64,000 nt of DNA, from contig CAXXKC010000003.1 of assembly GCA_963674835.2 (NCBI GenBank), positions 2,108,001-2,172,000 of the forward strand, given 5' to 3'. The position numbers and the translations under genes were made by a program. This DNA comes from G963674835 sp963674835 (lineage in GTDB: Bacteria > Planctomycetota > Planctomycetia > Pirellulales > Thermoguttaceae). A model generated the notes under the pieces. That model worked only from the letters and a program-made list of their open reading frames with translations. It was not told the DNA's origin and did not search any database. Shown here in pieces: positions 19,341 to 28,074 of this stretch (positions are counted from its first letter, which is position 1; every line of letters begins with the position of its first letter).

Positions 19341-20228
19341 ATGCTCACCGACAACATCCTCAACTTGATCGGCAACACGCCGCTGATCCGTCTGCGCGGC
19401 GAGAACGTTTTTGCGAAGGCGGAGTTTCTGAACCCGGGCGGCAGCATCAAGGATCGAGTGGCTCGGGCGATGTTGGAAGGCGCGGAGCGCGACGGGCGTT
19501 TGAAGCCCGACTCGATCATTTGCGAACCGACCAGTGGGAACACGGGCATCGGCGTGGCGTTGGTGGGCCGGCTGAAGGGCTACAAGGTGCGGATCGTGAT
19601 GCCGGAGGGAATGAGCGAGGAGCGCAAGAAGCTCATCAAGGCGTTGGGTGCCGAGTTGGTGCTCACGCCGGACGAGCTGAGCATTCCGGGCGCCGTGGAG
19701 CGGGTGCGGGAGATGGCGGCCGAGGATCCGCGGATCTTCGTTCCACAGCAGTTCGAGAACCTGGACAACCCACGCTGTCACTATGAGGAGACGGCTCCCG
19801 AGTTGTGGCGGCAGATGACAGGCGAGATCACTTGTTTCGTGGCCGGCGTGGGGAGCGGCGGTACACTTCAGGGCGTGGGCAAGTTCCTCAAGGAGCGCAG
19901 CCCCGGAGTGCGCCTGGTGGCGGTGGAGCCGAAGAACGTTTCGGCCCTGCTGGGGCACGAACCGGGCCTGCACCAGATCCAAGGGATTGGGGACGGATTC
20001 ATTCCAGCCGTGCTCGACGTGTCGCTGGTGGATGAAGTGATCGAAGTGACCGACGAGGACGCCATCGAGACGACGCGGCAATTGGGGCGCGAGTGCGGGC
20101 TACTCGTGGGAATTTCGTCGGGAGCCAATGTTTGGGCTGCCCGCAAGGTCGCGAAGACCGTGCGCGGCAACATCACGACCATCCTGCCCGACCGGGCTGA
20201 ACGGTACTTTAGCACGGCTTTGCTGTAG
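19341..20228 (+). CDS. cysK: Cysteine synthase (O-acetylserine sulfhydrylase)
   Basis: This 295-residue cytosolic enzyme of the PLP fold II family makes cysteine from O-acetylserine and sulfide. The PLP lysine is Lys37 in NPGGSIKDR; the substrate loop is EPTSGNTGIG, the phosphate loop GVGSGGTLQGVG, and the C-terminal block is ILPDRAERYFST. The length is slightly below the usual 300-320. The first ATG that fits the family N-terminus (LTDNILNLIGNTPLIRL) is at 19341, although its ribosome site is weak. It is followed after 3 bases by a PfkB kinase gene, an unusual partner, so the grouping is positional rather than an obvious pathway. Confidence 0.92.
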   Translation: MLTDNILNLIGNTPLIRLRGENVFAKAEFLNPGGSIKDRVARAMLEGAERDGRLKPDSIICEPTSGNTGIGVALVGRLKGYKVRIVMPEGMSEERKKLIKALGAELVLTPDELSIPGAVERVREMAAEDPRIFVPQQFENLDNPRCHYEETAPELWRQMTGEITCFVAGVGSGGTLQGVGKFLKERSPGVRLVAVEPKNVSALLGHEPGLHQIQGIGDGFIPAVLDVSLVDEVIEVTDEDAIETTRQLGRECGLLVGISSGANVWAARKVAKTVRGNITTILPDRAERYFSTALL

Positions 20229-20231
20229 CCA

Positions 20232-21152
20232 ATGACCATGGATGACTGCCGAGGACCGATCGTCGTAGGGTTGGGCGAGTTGTTGTGGGACGTATTTGCC
20301 GACTCGCGGCGACCCGGCGGGGCTCCGGCGAACGTGGCGTTTCAGGCCGGTCAATTGGGCTGCCAGGGCATGGTCGGCTCGCGCGTGGGATGCGACACGC
20401 TGGGCGAGGAGCTGCTGGCGTTTCTGGCCAGCCAGGGGCTTTCGACCGAGACCGTGCAGCACGATCCGGAGCATCCGACCGGGACCGTGACCGTCGACAC
20501 GAGCCGCGCGGATCATCCCGACTACGTGATTCACGAGAACGTCGCGTGGGATTATCTGGCTTTGGACGAGGCTCTGCGGCGGTTGATGGGGCAGGCTGCG
20601 GCCGTCTGTTTCGGCACGCTGGCGCAGCGATCGCCGCAGTCGCGGAAGACGATCCACGAGGCGATTGGGCTGGTCGGCCCGCAATGTTTGATCGTGTATG
20701 ACGTCAACCTGCGGCAGCGATGGTACGAGCGCGCGTGGATCGAGCGGTCGCTGATAGCCGCACACGTGGTGAAGCTGAACGCGGATGAGGTCGTTGTGCT
20801 GGCCGAGCTGTTGGAAACGGGCCCACCGGAGGATCTGGACTTCGCCCAGGCGGTGCGACAGCGGTATGGTGTTGATGTGGTGTGCGTGACGCGGGGCGCA
20901 GAGGGTTGTTTGCTGGTGGGGCCTGACGGCACGGTCGAGCGCGGGGGCGTGGCCGTGCAAGTGGCTGATGCGGTGGGAGCGGGCGATGCGTTTACGGCGG
21001 CGCTGATCTACGGCCGACTGCACGGTTGGCGGCTGGAAGCCCAGGCGGCGTTCGCCAACCAGGTCGGCGCGCTGGTGGCGGGGAGGCCGGGCGCGATGCC
21101 GCCGTTGCGAGTGGAGTTTGCGGAATTGGCGGAGGAGTTTGAGCGAGGGTGA
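20232..21152 (+). CDS. PfkB-family carbohydrate kinase (fructokinase-like)
   Basis: The protein has 306 residues. It shows the N-terminal PfkB block PGGAPANVAFQAGQLG with the conserved Gly-Gly and Asn, and the C-terminal signature DAVGAGDAFTAAL with catalytic Asp and anion-hole glycines. The overall pattern (GELLWDVFADSRRPGGAPAN) is closest to fructokinases, which phosphorylate fructose with ATP; ribose or other sugars remain possible. It starts 3 bases after cysK and is followed after 33 bases by an FGGY kinase, so these genes most likely form one operon for sugar phosphorylation. Confidence 0.88.
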   Translation: MTMDDCRGPIVVGLGELLWDVFADSRRPGGAPANVAFQAGQLGCQGMVGSRVGCDTLGEELLAFLASQGLSTETVQHDPEHPTGTVTVDTSRADHPDYVIHENVAWDYLALDEALRRLMGQAAAVCFGTLAQRSPQSRKTIHEAIGLVGPQCLIVYDVNLRQRWYERAWIERSLIAAHVVKLNADEVVVLAELLETGPPEDLDFAQAVRQRYGVDVVCVTRGAEGCLLVGPDGTVERGGVAVQVADAVGAGDAFTAALIYGRLHGWRLEAQAAFANQVGALVAGRPGAMPPLRVEFAELAEEFERG

Positions 21153-21185
21153 GGGGAGGCTCTTTGGAGCGATGAGCGTTGGGTT

Positions 21186-22646
21186 ATGGCCGAAGCGCGT
21201 TTGTTCGTTGGTATTGATGTTGGGACGGGGGGCGTTCGTGCGCTGGCGGTGAGCGGGTTGGGTGAGGTGGCGGGCCAGGCGGCCGTGGCATTTCAAGGGA
21301 CGGTCCCTTCGGCACGGGCGGACTGGCACGAACAGCCGGCCGAAGCGTGGTGGAGGGCGGTTTGCGAGGCGACGCGGACGCTGGTGGCGAAGTTGAAGAC
21401 GGCCGGACGTGCGCCGGACCGATTGGCGGCGGTGGCGGTGGATGGGACGTCGGGAACGCTGGTGGCGCTGGACGCCACCGGGCAGCCGTTGCGGCCGGCG
21501 ATTCTCTATAACGACGGGCGGGCGGAGGAGGAGGCCGAAGAGCTGAACGCTTTGGCCGGGGAATTCTGCCAAAAGCTGGGGTATCGGTTCGCCCCGTCTT
21601 TTTCGCTGGCCAAAGTGTTATGGCTGGAAAACCACGAGCCGGCCATTTTCGAGAAAACGGCGATACTGGCCCATCAGACCGATTACGTGGTCGGGCGGCT
21701 CAGCGGCGAGTACGGCGTATCGGATTACAGCAACGCCCTGAAGACCGGATACGATCTGGTCGATGAGTGCTGGCCGGGGTGGCTCACCGGGCTGTCCAGT
21801 GTGGTTTCGCGGCTCCCGCGGGTCGTGGCTCCGGGGACCCCGGTAGGACGTGTATCGGCGCAAGGGGCGGAAAATACGGGGTTGCCTGAGGGTCTCGCCG
21901 TGATTTCGGGGGCGAGCGACGGGACGGCTGCGGCATTGGCGTCGGGCCTAGCGCGGCCGGGGGACTATAATTCGACATTAGGAACCACGTTGGTATTCAA
22001 GGGCATCAGCTCGAGGCTTTGCCGGCATCCGGATGGGTTGATCTACTGCCACAAATTGCCGGGTGGGCTATGGCTGCCAGGGGCAGCAAGCAACACCGGG
22101 TGCGAGTGGATGGGGCGGTGGTTTGGCGAGCTGGACCCGGCGGAAATGGATCGGATGGCCGGCCCGCGGCTGCCGAGCCGATACATTGCCTACCCCCTGG
22201 CCCGGCGCGGTGAGCGGTTCCCACGATTATGCCCGGAAGCGGAAGGTTTCTGTGAACCGCAGGCGGACGACGTTGTGGACCGATATGCCGCGTGCATTCA
22301 AGGAGTGGCGATGGTCGAACGGCTGGGTTATGCCGTGTTGGACGAGGCGATCGGGACGCGCGGAGGCGAGGTGTTAAGCACGGGCGGCGGGAGCCGGAGC
22401 GACCTTTGGATGCAATGCCGCGCGGATGTTACGGGTCGCGTGGTGCACCGGCCGGCGTGCGGCGAGTCGGCGTTTGGCGCGGCAGTGTTGGCAGCGGCAG
22501 GAAGCCATTATGGGAGTGTGGGCGAAGCGGTCGGAGCGATGGTGCGACGGGAGAGGAGTTTTGCGCCGCGGCAAGGCATCGGGGATCGCTACGGCGAGTT
22601 GTACGAGCAGTTTCTAGATGAGTGGAAAGCACGGGGATATCTGTGA
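21186..22646 (+). CDS. FGGY-family carbohydrate kinase
   Basis: This 486-residue protein has the FGGY two-domain ATPase fold: FVGIDVGTGGVRALA (about 7-21, phosphate 1 loop), VDGTSGTLVALD (about 81-92), and STGGGSRSDLWMQCRADVTG near residue 398 (adenosine motif). It resembles xylulokinase and ribulokinase relatives that phosphorylate ketoses or polyols; I cannot name the substrate. It lies in the kinase group with PfkB upstream and overlaps the phosphohexomutase gene by 4 bases (GTGA), so the products are probably made together. Confidence 0.87.
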   Translation: MAEARLFVGIDVGTGGVRALAVSGLGEVAGQAAVAFQGTVPSARADWHEQPAEAWWRAVCEATRTLVAKLKTAGRAPDRLAAVAVDGTSGTLVALDATGQPLRPAILYNDGRAEEEAEELNALAGEFCQKLGYRFAPSFSLAKVLWLENHEPAIFEKTAILAHQTDYVVGRLSGEYGVSDYSNALKTGYDLVDECWPGWLTGLSSVVSRLPRVVAPGTPVGRVSAQGAENTGLPEGLAVISGASDGTAAALASGLARPGDYNSTLGTTLVFKGISSRLCRHPDGLIYCHKLPGGLWLPGAASNTGCEWMGRWFGELDPAEMDRMAGPRLPSRYIAYPLARRGERFPRLCPEAEGFCEPQADDVVDRYAACIQGVAMVERLGYAVLDEAIGTRGGEVLSTGGGSRSDLWMQCRADVTGRVVHRPACGESAFGAAVLAAAGSHYGSVGEAVGAMVRRERSFAPRQGIGDRYGELYEQFLDEWKARGYL

Positions 22647-24037
22647 GCGTTGCCAGCATTTACAAACCGTGTGACATCCGCGGCCACATGACGACCGAGT
22701 TGACGCCCGAGCTGTACGTTCGCTGGGGCCGCGTGCTCGGCGAGCAGTTGGAACGGGGAGCAAAGTTCTTGGTGGGCGGCGACGTGCGGCTGTCGACGCC
22801 GACCTTCCTGAAGGCGTTGATCGAGGGTCTGTCGCAGACCGGGGTGGACGTGGTCGACCTGGGGACGCTTCCGACGCCAATCATCTATTATGCCAAACAT
22901 CGGCTTCTTGCGGACGGGTGCGCGATCGTCACGGCATCGCACAATCCGCCGGACTACAACGGGCTGAAGTGGATGCTGGGGGATCGTCCGCCGACAGAGC
23001 AGCAGGTGGCATTGCTGCGGGAGGGGGCAGAAGAGGCGCCGGCGCCATCGGGGCGTACGTCGCGGCCCTCGCGAACGGTGGACATCACGTTCGACTATGT
23101 CGCGTGGCTCCAGGAGACCTGGGGGCAGCGGCAGACGGTGAACTCGCGGATCGTACTGGACCCGATGCACGGCTGCTGGGCGAGGCGGGCGAGGCGGTAC
23201 CTCCAGGCGGTCTTTCCCCACTCGTTCGTTTCGGCCATTCACGACACACCCGACGCCGTGTTCGACGGCCGGTGTCCGGATTCGTCGCGATCGGAGCTGC
23301 TGGACGAGCTGTGCCAGGCGGTGTACCAGGAGCGCGGCGATGTGGGGGTGGCTTTCGACGGCGACGGAGATCGAGTGACGTTCGTCGACAACGAGGGGAC
23401 CACACTTACGGCGGAAGAGGCCACGGTGCTTCTGCTGGAGAGCTTTGGGACGGCACTGCAAGGGCGCCGTTTTGTGTACGATTTGAAGTTCTCCGATCAT
23501 GTTGCAGAAGCGAGCGGCAAGTTGGGCGCGGAGCCGCTGGTGGAACGGAGCGGCCACGCTTTCCTGCGGACACGGATGCTGGATACGGGTGCGGTGTTCG
23601 GTGCGGAGATCAGCGGGCACTACTTCTATGAGGAGCTGCAGGGTGGCGACGACGCGCTGTTCACCGCGTGCCGGATGATCGACTACCTGGCGCGCACGGG
23701 GGTTCCGTTGGCGGAGTTGCGGCGGCGTTGTCCGCAGGTATTCGTGACGCCGGATCTTCGCGTTCCGATCGCGGCGGAGGAGCGTGGTCGAGTGTTGGAG
23801 CAGGTGCAGGCGGCATGGGCCGAGTATCCGCAGACGGCGATCGACGGGATTCGGATCGATTTTCCGGACGGATGGGCGTTGGTGCGCGACTCGGTGACGG
23901 AGCCGGCGATGACCTTTCGCTTTGAGGCTTCCAGCTTGGAGAAACTGGCCGGGCTGGTGTGGCGTTTTTGTGATCCCCTTTCCGAAATCGGAGACATTCT
24001 TTGGGCGCGTTATGAGCAGGCGATGGGTGCGGGCTGA
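22643..24037 (+). CDS. Phosphomannomutase/phosphoglucomutase family protein
   Basis: This 464-residue alpha-D-phosphohexomutase moves a phosphate between C1 and C6 of a hexose. All four family blocks are present: the phosphoserine loop TASHNPPDYNG (Ser99), the metal loop FDGDGDRVTF, the sugar loop GAEISGHYFYEE, and the phosphate-binding RDSVTEPAM. The start is taken as GTG at 22643, which overlaps the FGGY stop as GTGA and follows ACGGGG; an ATG 21 bases upstream also exists. As last gene of the cysK-kinase-kinase group it links sugar phosphates to nucleotide-sugar synthesis. Preference for glucose or mannose cannot be read from the sequence. Confidence 0.9.
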   Translation: MSVASIYKPCDIRGHMTTELTPELYVRWGRVLGEQLERGAKFLVGGDVRLSTPTFLKALIEGLSQTGVDVVDLGTLPTPIIYYAKHRLLADGCAIVTASHNPPDYNGLKWMLGDRPPTEQQVALLREGAEEAPAPSGRTSRPSRTVDITFDYVAWLQETWGQRQTVNSRIVLDPMHGCWARRARRYLQAVFPHSFVSAIHDTPDAVFDGRCPDSSRSELLDELCQAVYQERGDVGVAFDGDGDRVTFVDNEGTTLTAEEATVLLLESFGTALQGRRFVYDLKFSDHVAEASGKLGAEPLVERSGHAFLRTRMLDTGAVFGAEISGHYFYEELQGGDDALFTACRMIDYLARTGVPLAELRRRCPQVFVTPDLRVPIAAEERGRVLEQVQAAWAEYPQTAIDGIRIDFPDGWALVRDSVTEPAMTFRFEASSLEKLAGLVWRFCDPLSEIGDILWARYEQAMGAG

Positions 24038-24102
24038 GCGCCGGGAATCACGTTTCGGCGGGCGGTTATAGTAAAGTGGATGAACCCGCCGGAAAGATCG
24101 AA

Positions 24103-24108
24103 TATAAT
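24103..24108 (+). promoter_or_regulatory. Possible -10 box (TATAAT)
   Basis: A perfect TATAAT lies 52 bases upstream of the GTG at 24160. The -35 region is weak. Because transcription would start after about 24114, this supports the GTG at 24160 over the ATG at 24076 for the next gene. Confidence 0.45.
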
Positions 24109-24159
24109 AGCCTCCATCATTCTCTTATTTTTGAGTTTTGTCCCACGAACGGGTGTTGT

Positions 24160-26025
24160 GTGACATTGTCTTCGCGCAACCGGCTGCGATTCGGCTGCCC
24201 ACGGTGTTTGACCCGCTTGGAGGCTAAGCCTACCCAGGCAGGAAAGAGCCGTCGCTGCCCGGTATGTTACTTTATGCTCACGGTGCCAACGGCGGAGGAG
24301 GTGGCGGCAACCGCGGCCAAATGGCGAGATCCAGGTTACCAGCTGGTCGACGGCCAGGACGAAGCGATCCCCAGCGCGGCGGCGTACCAGACATACTACG
24401 CGGTGGTGTGCGGGGTATGCGGCACCCGAATGTACGCAACGCCGAGGCAGGTGGGCCAGGAGATTCAGTGTCCGGACTGCGGAACGGCGTCGATCGTGGC
24501 GGCCCCGGCGCCGAAGCCTGTACCACCGGCGGACGACAAGGCGAAGACTCCACCCGAGGACTACCCACTTTATAACGGCGAGGGTCAACCGCCGCCCGAA
24601 CGGCAGGAGATTTATCGGCACTACATTCCGGTCGTGTGCCCGATTTGCCACACGCGGATGCTGGCGCCACCGGAGCAGGTGGGTCAACGCTTGATTTGCC
24701 CGGACTGCGAGACGCCGTCGATCGTGCCACCACCGGAGGACGTCACGCACGAGCCGCTGCCGCTGGGGCCGAGCAGTGGTCCCAGCGAGGGTCCGGCGGA
24801 GACGTACGACCTGGCAGCGCCCGAAGCTGGGCCAGCCCCTCCGCCAGCGGCTCGCCTGGTGGACAAGAAGTACGTGGCCGCGGTGTGCCCCGTGTGCCAT
24901 ACGCGGCTGAACGTGACGGCCGACAAGGTGGGGCGGGCGATCGAGTGTCCGGATTGCGGGACGCGTTTTGCGGTAAGCCGCCCCAAGGCTCGGGCGCCTC
25001 AGCCCGATCCAATGAAGGAGATCGAAGGAGGCTACGACGTGATCGCGCCGCCAAGGGTGGCGTCGCGCAAACCGGCGCTGTTCGACGAGGCCGCGATGCC
25101 GGCCGACCTCGACGAACAGCGATCGATGGAGGAACGCCGGGGGCTGGAGGAGGAGTATAGAAGCCTGAATGAGCAGCTCCACAGCGGCTGGCAGGTGGCG
25201 CCCAGCCAGGTCAGCACGGGGCGAGCGGTGGAGTCGAGCAAGTCGGAGGAGGCGTCGTTCTTCCGTGGGGTGTTCACATTCCCGTTCTATCGGAGTTCGA
25301 TGGCGTATTGGGTGGCGTTGTCGGTCGGGCTGATGTTCGTGGTACTGCCGCCGATGTTCGCGTTCATGCTGGCCCTGCGGCCCAACGGTCCCGGTTGGGG
25401 ATGGGCAGCGGTGGCTTCCGCGATGGGCGCGGTGGCCGGGCTGTTGTGGATCCTCATGACTTCGTCGTCGTGTCTGGCGATTCTGCAGGATACGGCGGAA
25501 GGCTGCGACGAGGTGGAGAACTGGCCGGAGGGGCAGTTCTTCGAGTGGCTGTTCGATGCGTCGTACGTTCTGTCGGCCACGCTGCTGGCGACGGCGGTCG
25601 GTCTGGGTGTCACGCGGTTGGTGGGCTGGCTGGGCTATTCGTGGTGGCCTATCTGGGTCATCGTGAGCTGGGTGACGTTTCCGCTGGTGCTGATGTCGAT
25701 GCTGGAGGCGGGATCGCCACTGCTGCCGTTCTCGTGGCCCATTATGCGTAGTATGCTGCTGGTGTGGTGGGCCTGGCTGATCTTCTACGTGGAGGCGACG
25801 CTGGTCGTGGGCGTCGGGGTGGGGCTTGGGGCTTTGGTGACCATTCCCACGCACTACTGGGGCAGCCCGGTGGCGTTGGCCCTGGCTGTGACCGTGCTGA
25901 TGATCTACTTCCGGCTGATGGGACGGCTGGTCTGGTTCTGTTCGCACGAGGGCGGGATTGACGACGAGAAGCCCCAGCGGACCGACGACAAGCCGCTCTA
26001 CAAGAAGGCCGCGGAGATGGAATAG
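24160..26025 (+). CDS. Membrane protein with four cytosolic zinc ribbons
   Basis: The protein has about 621 residues from GTG at 24160. Four zinc-ribbon modules of the MJ0042 type follow one another: CPRC/CPVC (13-16 and 33-36), CGVC/CPDC (about 84 and 104), CPIC/CPDC (about 160 and 180) and CPVC/CPDC (about 236 and 256). Proline-rich linkers separate them. A charged region (DEQRSMEERRGLEEEYRSLNEQL) precedes about seven membrane helices (about 370-595). The layout suggests a membrane protein with a metal-binding sensing or docking tail in the cytosol; no enzyme motif is visible. Similar zinc-ribbon membrane proteins are frequent in planctomycetes. The true function is unknown. An ATG at 24076 would add 28 residues but lies upstream of a TATAAT. 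Confidence 0.75.
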   Translation: MTLSSRNRLRFGCPRCLTRLEAKPTQAGKSRRCPVCYFMLTVPTAEEVAATAAKWRDPGYQLVDGQDEAIPSAAAYQTYYAVVCGVCGTRMYATPRQVGQEIQCPDCGTASIVAAPAPKPVPPADDKAKTPPEDYPLYNGEGQPPPERQEIYRHYIPVVCPICHTRMLAPPEQVGQRLICPDCETPSIVPPPEDVTHEPLPLGPSSGPSEGPAETYDLAAPEAGPAPPPAARLVDKKYVAAVCPVCHTRLNVTADKVGRAIECPDCGTRFAVSRPKARAPQPDPMKEIEGGYDVIAPPRVASRKPALFDEAAMPADLDEQRSMEERRGLEEEYRSLNEQLHSGWQVAPSQVSTGRAVESSKSEEASFFRGVFTFPFYRSSMAYWVALSVGLMFVVLPPMFAFMLALRPNGPGWGWAAVASAMGAVAGLLWILMTSSSCLAILQDTAEGCDEVENWPEGQFFEWLFDASYVLSATLLATAVGLGVTRLVGWLGYSWWPIWVIVSWVTFPLVLMSMLEAGSPLLPFSWPIMRSMLLVWWAWLIFYVEATLVVGVGVGLGALVTIPTHYWGSPVALALAVTVLMIYFRLMGRLVWFCSHEGGIDDEKPQRTDDKPLYKKAAEME

Positions 26026-26073
26026 CCGCAGGGGCGGTGGGATCGCCGTTGACGGACCGCGCAGACCGTCGGG

Positions 26074-27807
26074 TCACTTCTCGAAGTCGCGATCTCGGGC
26101 ACGGATTCCAAAGGGTATTGCGCTCATGGCGACCCCGACGGCGATCTGAGCGAGGATGCTGACCGGCATGGCCCAGAAGAAGCTGATTCCCTTGGTGCCC
26201 GTGAGTTCCTCCCAGAAATTGATCGCGACGCAGGTGGCAACGCCAACGACGGCGCCGGCCCAAGTGCCCAGCGGAGTGGACCAGGGGATGAACATGGCCA
26301 TGAAGAAGAGTCCGAACAAGGGCGTCGACAGCAGGTTGACGACCTTGTAGGCCTTGTCGAGCAGGTTGCCTGGCACCTGGGAGACGTAGCTGCTGAGGAC
26401 CAGGACGACGACACCGACTGCGACAGAGATCACCTGTTCGAGAATTGCTCGACGGGCACCGGCGGCATCGGGGTTGCGCCAGCCGAAGCGGTCGATGTAG
26501 TCGACGGTGATGACGGAGCAGCAGGAGTTGATCCCCGCAGACAGGCTCGACATGGCGGCGGCCAGAAGGCCGGCTACGACTAGGCCGCTGAGTCCGGGCG
26601 GCAGGCCGACGAGAATGAATCGCGTGAACAATTGGTCGGCACTTCCGACGAGCGACTCGCCTGGGACAAGCAGCTCGGGATGCTTGCTGAAGTAGGCCAG
26701 GAGCGCGAGGCCCAAGGAGCCCAACAGAGCGAAGACGGCGGTATTGGCGATGAGCGAGGTGTTCAAGACTCGTCGAGCGGAGCGGGCGTCACGGGTGGCG
26801 AGGTAGCGTTGGATGGCCATCTGGTCGGAGCCGGCGGTGGCAATGTACCAGGTGAACGTTGCAAGGGAGGCGGAGAGGAAGGAGAGACGGACGTTGGGAT
26901 CGAAGAAGACGGGCTTGGTCCAGTGGGCGGCCCAGCCGGTCGGCCACCAGGCGGTGACTCCGCCCATATAGTAGGTGATGAGCACGAGCGCCACGATGGC
27001 ACCGAAGAAGAGAATCAGGCCCTGGAGGACATCGGTGACGACGACGGCTTTCAGTCCGCCCATCGCCGTATAGATCAGGGTGATGAGGCCAAGGCCCGCA
27101 CTGACCCAGGGGACCCATTCGGGACTGATTCCGACGATGGGCATGAGGACGGCCTCGACCGTGGCGTAAATAATCGTGGCCATCCAGAGTATGCGCAGGA
27201 GCAGGAAGAGGCTAGAACCGAGCATGCGCACGCTGAGCCCGAGGCGCGTTTCGAGCAGTTCGTAGGCGCTGGTGATCTTGAGCTTCATGATGAAGGGAAT
27301 CATGAACCATCCGGCGACGATCGCGACGAACGGGTATGCGACAACCATTGACAGGACCATGGGGCCGTTCTTGATCATCTCGCCGGGCCAGGCGAGATAA
27401 GAGATTGTGCTGAACAGGGTGGCGAACAGCGACAGGCCGACGGCCAGCGGCCTCATGGATCGACCGCCAAGCAGGTAATCTTCGCGCGACTGCTCGCGGC
27501 GCCAGTAGAACCAGCCGATTGCGAGCATGCCGATACCGTAGGCAGCGATGACGGCCCAATCGATCAGAGTGAGCGACGGACGGAAGTCGGTACTAACGCG
27601 GAACGCTGGTTCGGATATGGTTTCGGCCTCGGCGGCCAACGCGTGGTGCGCGGGTCCGGCTGCTGCGAGGGTAGCGAATATGGCGACTAGAACGAACAGA
27701 ACGAAACGATGCCGCAGGATTTCGGCGGTCCGTGGTAGGCGGAACGACTGGAGGCAAGAAAGGACGGCCGAGCGACCGCGTGTGAGGATCGTGTGCTGAT
27801 GTTTCAT
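26074..27807 (-). CDS. Sodium/solute symporter (SSS family)
   Basis: The protein has 577 residues from ATG at 27807, which follows GGGAG. After a hydrophobic, possibly cleaved N-terminal segment it has about 13 membrane helices. SSS hallmarks are EDYLLGGRSMRPLAVGLSLF, the sodium-site region STISYLAWPGEM, and LLAAAMSSLSAGINSCCSV. The solute is unknown; members carry sugars, amino acids, carboxylates or sialic acid. It has no C-terminal extra domain, unlike the symporter at 16728-19016, and the two are only distantly alike. It is convergent with the zinc-ribbon gene. Confidence 0.9.
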   Translation of the reverse strand: MKHQHTILTRGRSAVLSCLQSFRLPRTAEILRHRFVLFVLVAIFATLAAAGPAHHALAAEAETISEPAFRVSTDFRPSLTLIDWAVIAAYGIGMLAIGWFYWRREQSREDYLLGGRSMRPLAVGLSLFATLFSTISYLAWPGEMIKNGPMVLSMVVAYPFVAIVAGWFMIPFIMKLKITSAYELLETRLGLSVRMLGSSLFLLLRILWMATIIYATVEAVLMPIVGISPEWVPWVSAGLGLITLIYTAMGGLKAVVVTDVLQGLILFFGAIVALVLITYYMGGVTAWWPTGWAAHWTKPVFFDPNVRLSFLSASLATFTWYIATAGSDQMAIQRYLATRDARSARRVLNTSLIANTAVFALLGSLGLALLAYFSKHPELLVPGESLVGSADQLFTRFILVGLPPGLSGLVVAGLLAAAMSSLSAGINSCCSVITVDYIDRFGWRNPDAAGARRAILEQVISVAVGVVVLVLSSYVSQVPGNLLDKAYKVVNLLSTPLFGLFFMAMFIPWSTPLGTWAGAVVGVATCVAINFWEELTGTKGISFFWAMPVSILAQIAVGVAMSAIPFGIRARDRDFEK

Positions 27808-28074
27808 CGGCTCCCTTTCCCGTGCCCCGGAAGGTAGTTGCGGTGATTCAGCTCCGGGCACTGTGCTGGTGGTTTGCTCGGCCAGAGCAGAGCAGCAGAC
27901 ACCTACGCACGCCGGTTGTTCCCGTCGACAGATACGCCAATATATCGGCCGATCCCGGAGCTAACAAGCAATCGACCGGAGGCTTGGGGGGCGAAAGGCT
28001 TGCCAAATCGGCAGACAGCGATCACGATAGACGATAGGTGTCGTTGTTTCGCTCGCCGGTAGGCGGAGGGGGCG

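Noticed and set aside
19017..20081. A long open minus-strand frame runs upstream of the symporter across cysK
   Set aside because: It is antisense to cysK, whose motifs are complete on the plus strand. The symporter has a clear signal peptide at 19016.
24076..24159. ATG at 24076 as start of the zinc-ribbon protein
   Set aside because: It lies upstream of a TATAAT and the added 28 residues have no similarity to the ribbon pattern; GTG at 24160 was preferred, with moderate confidence.
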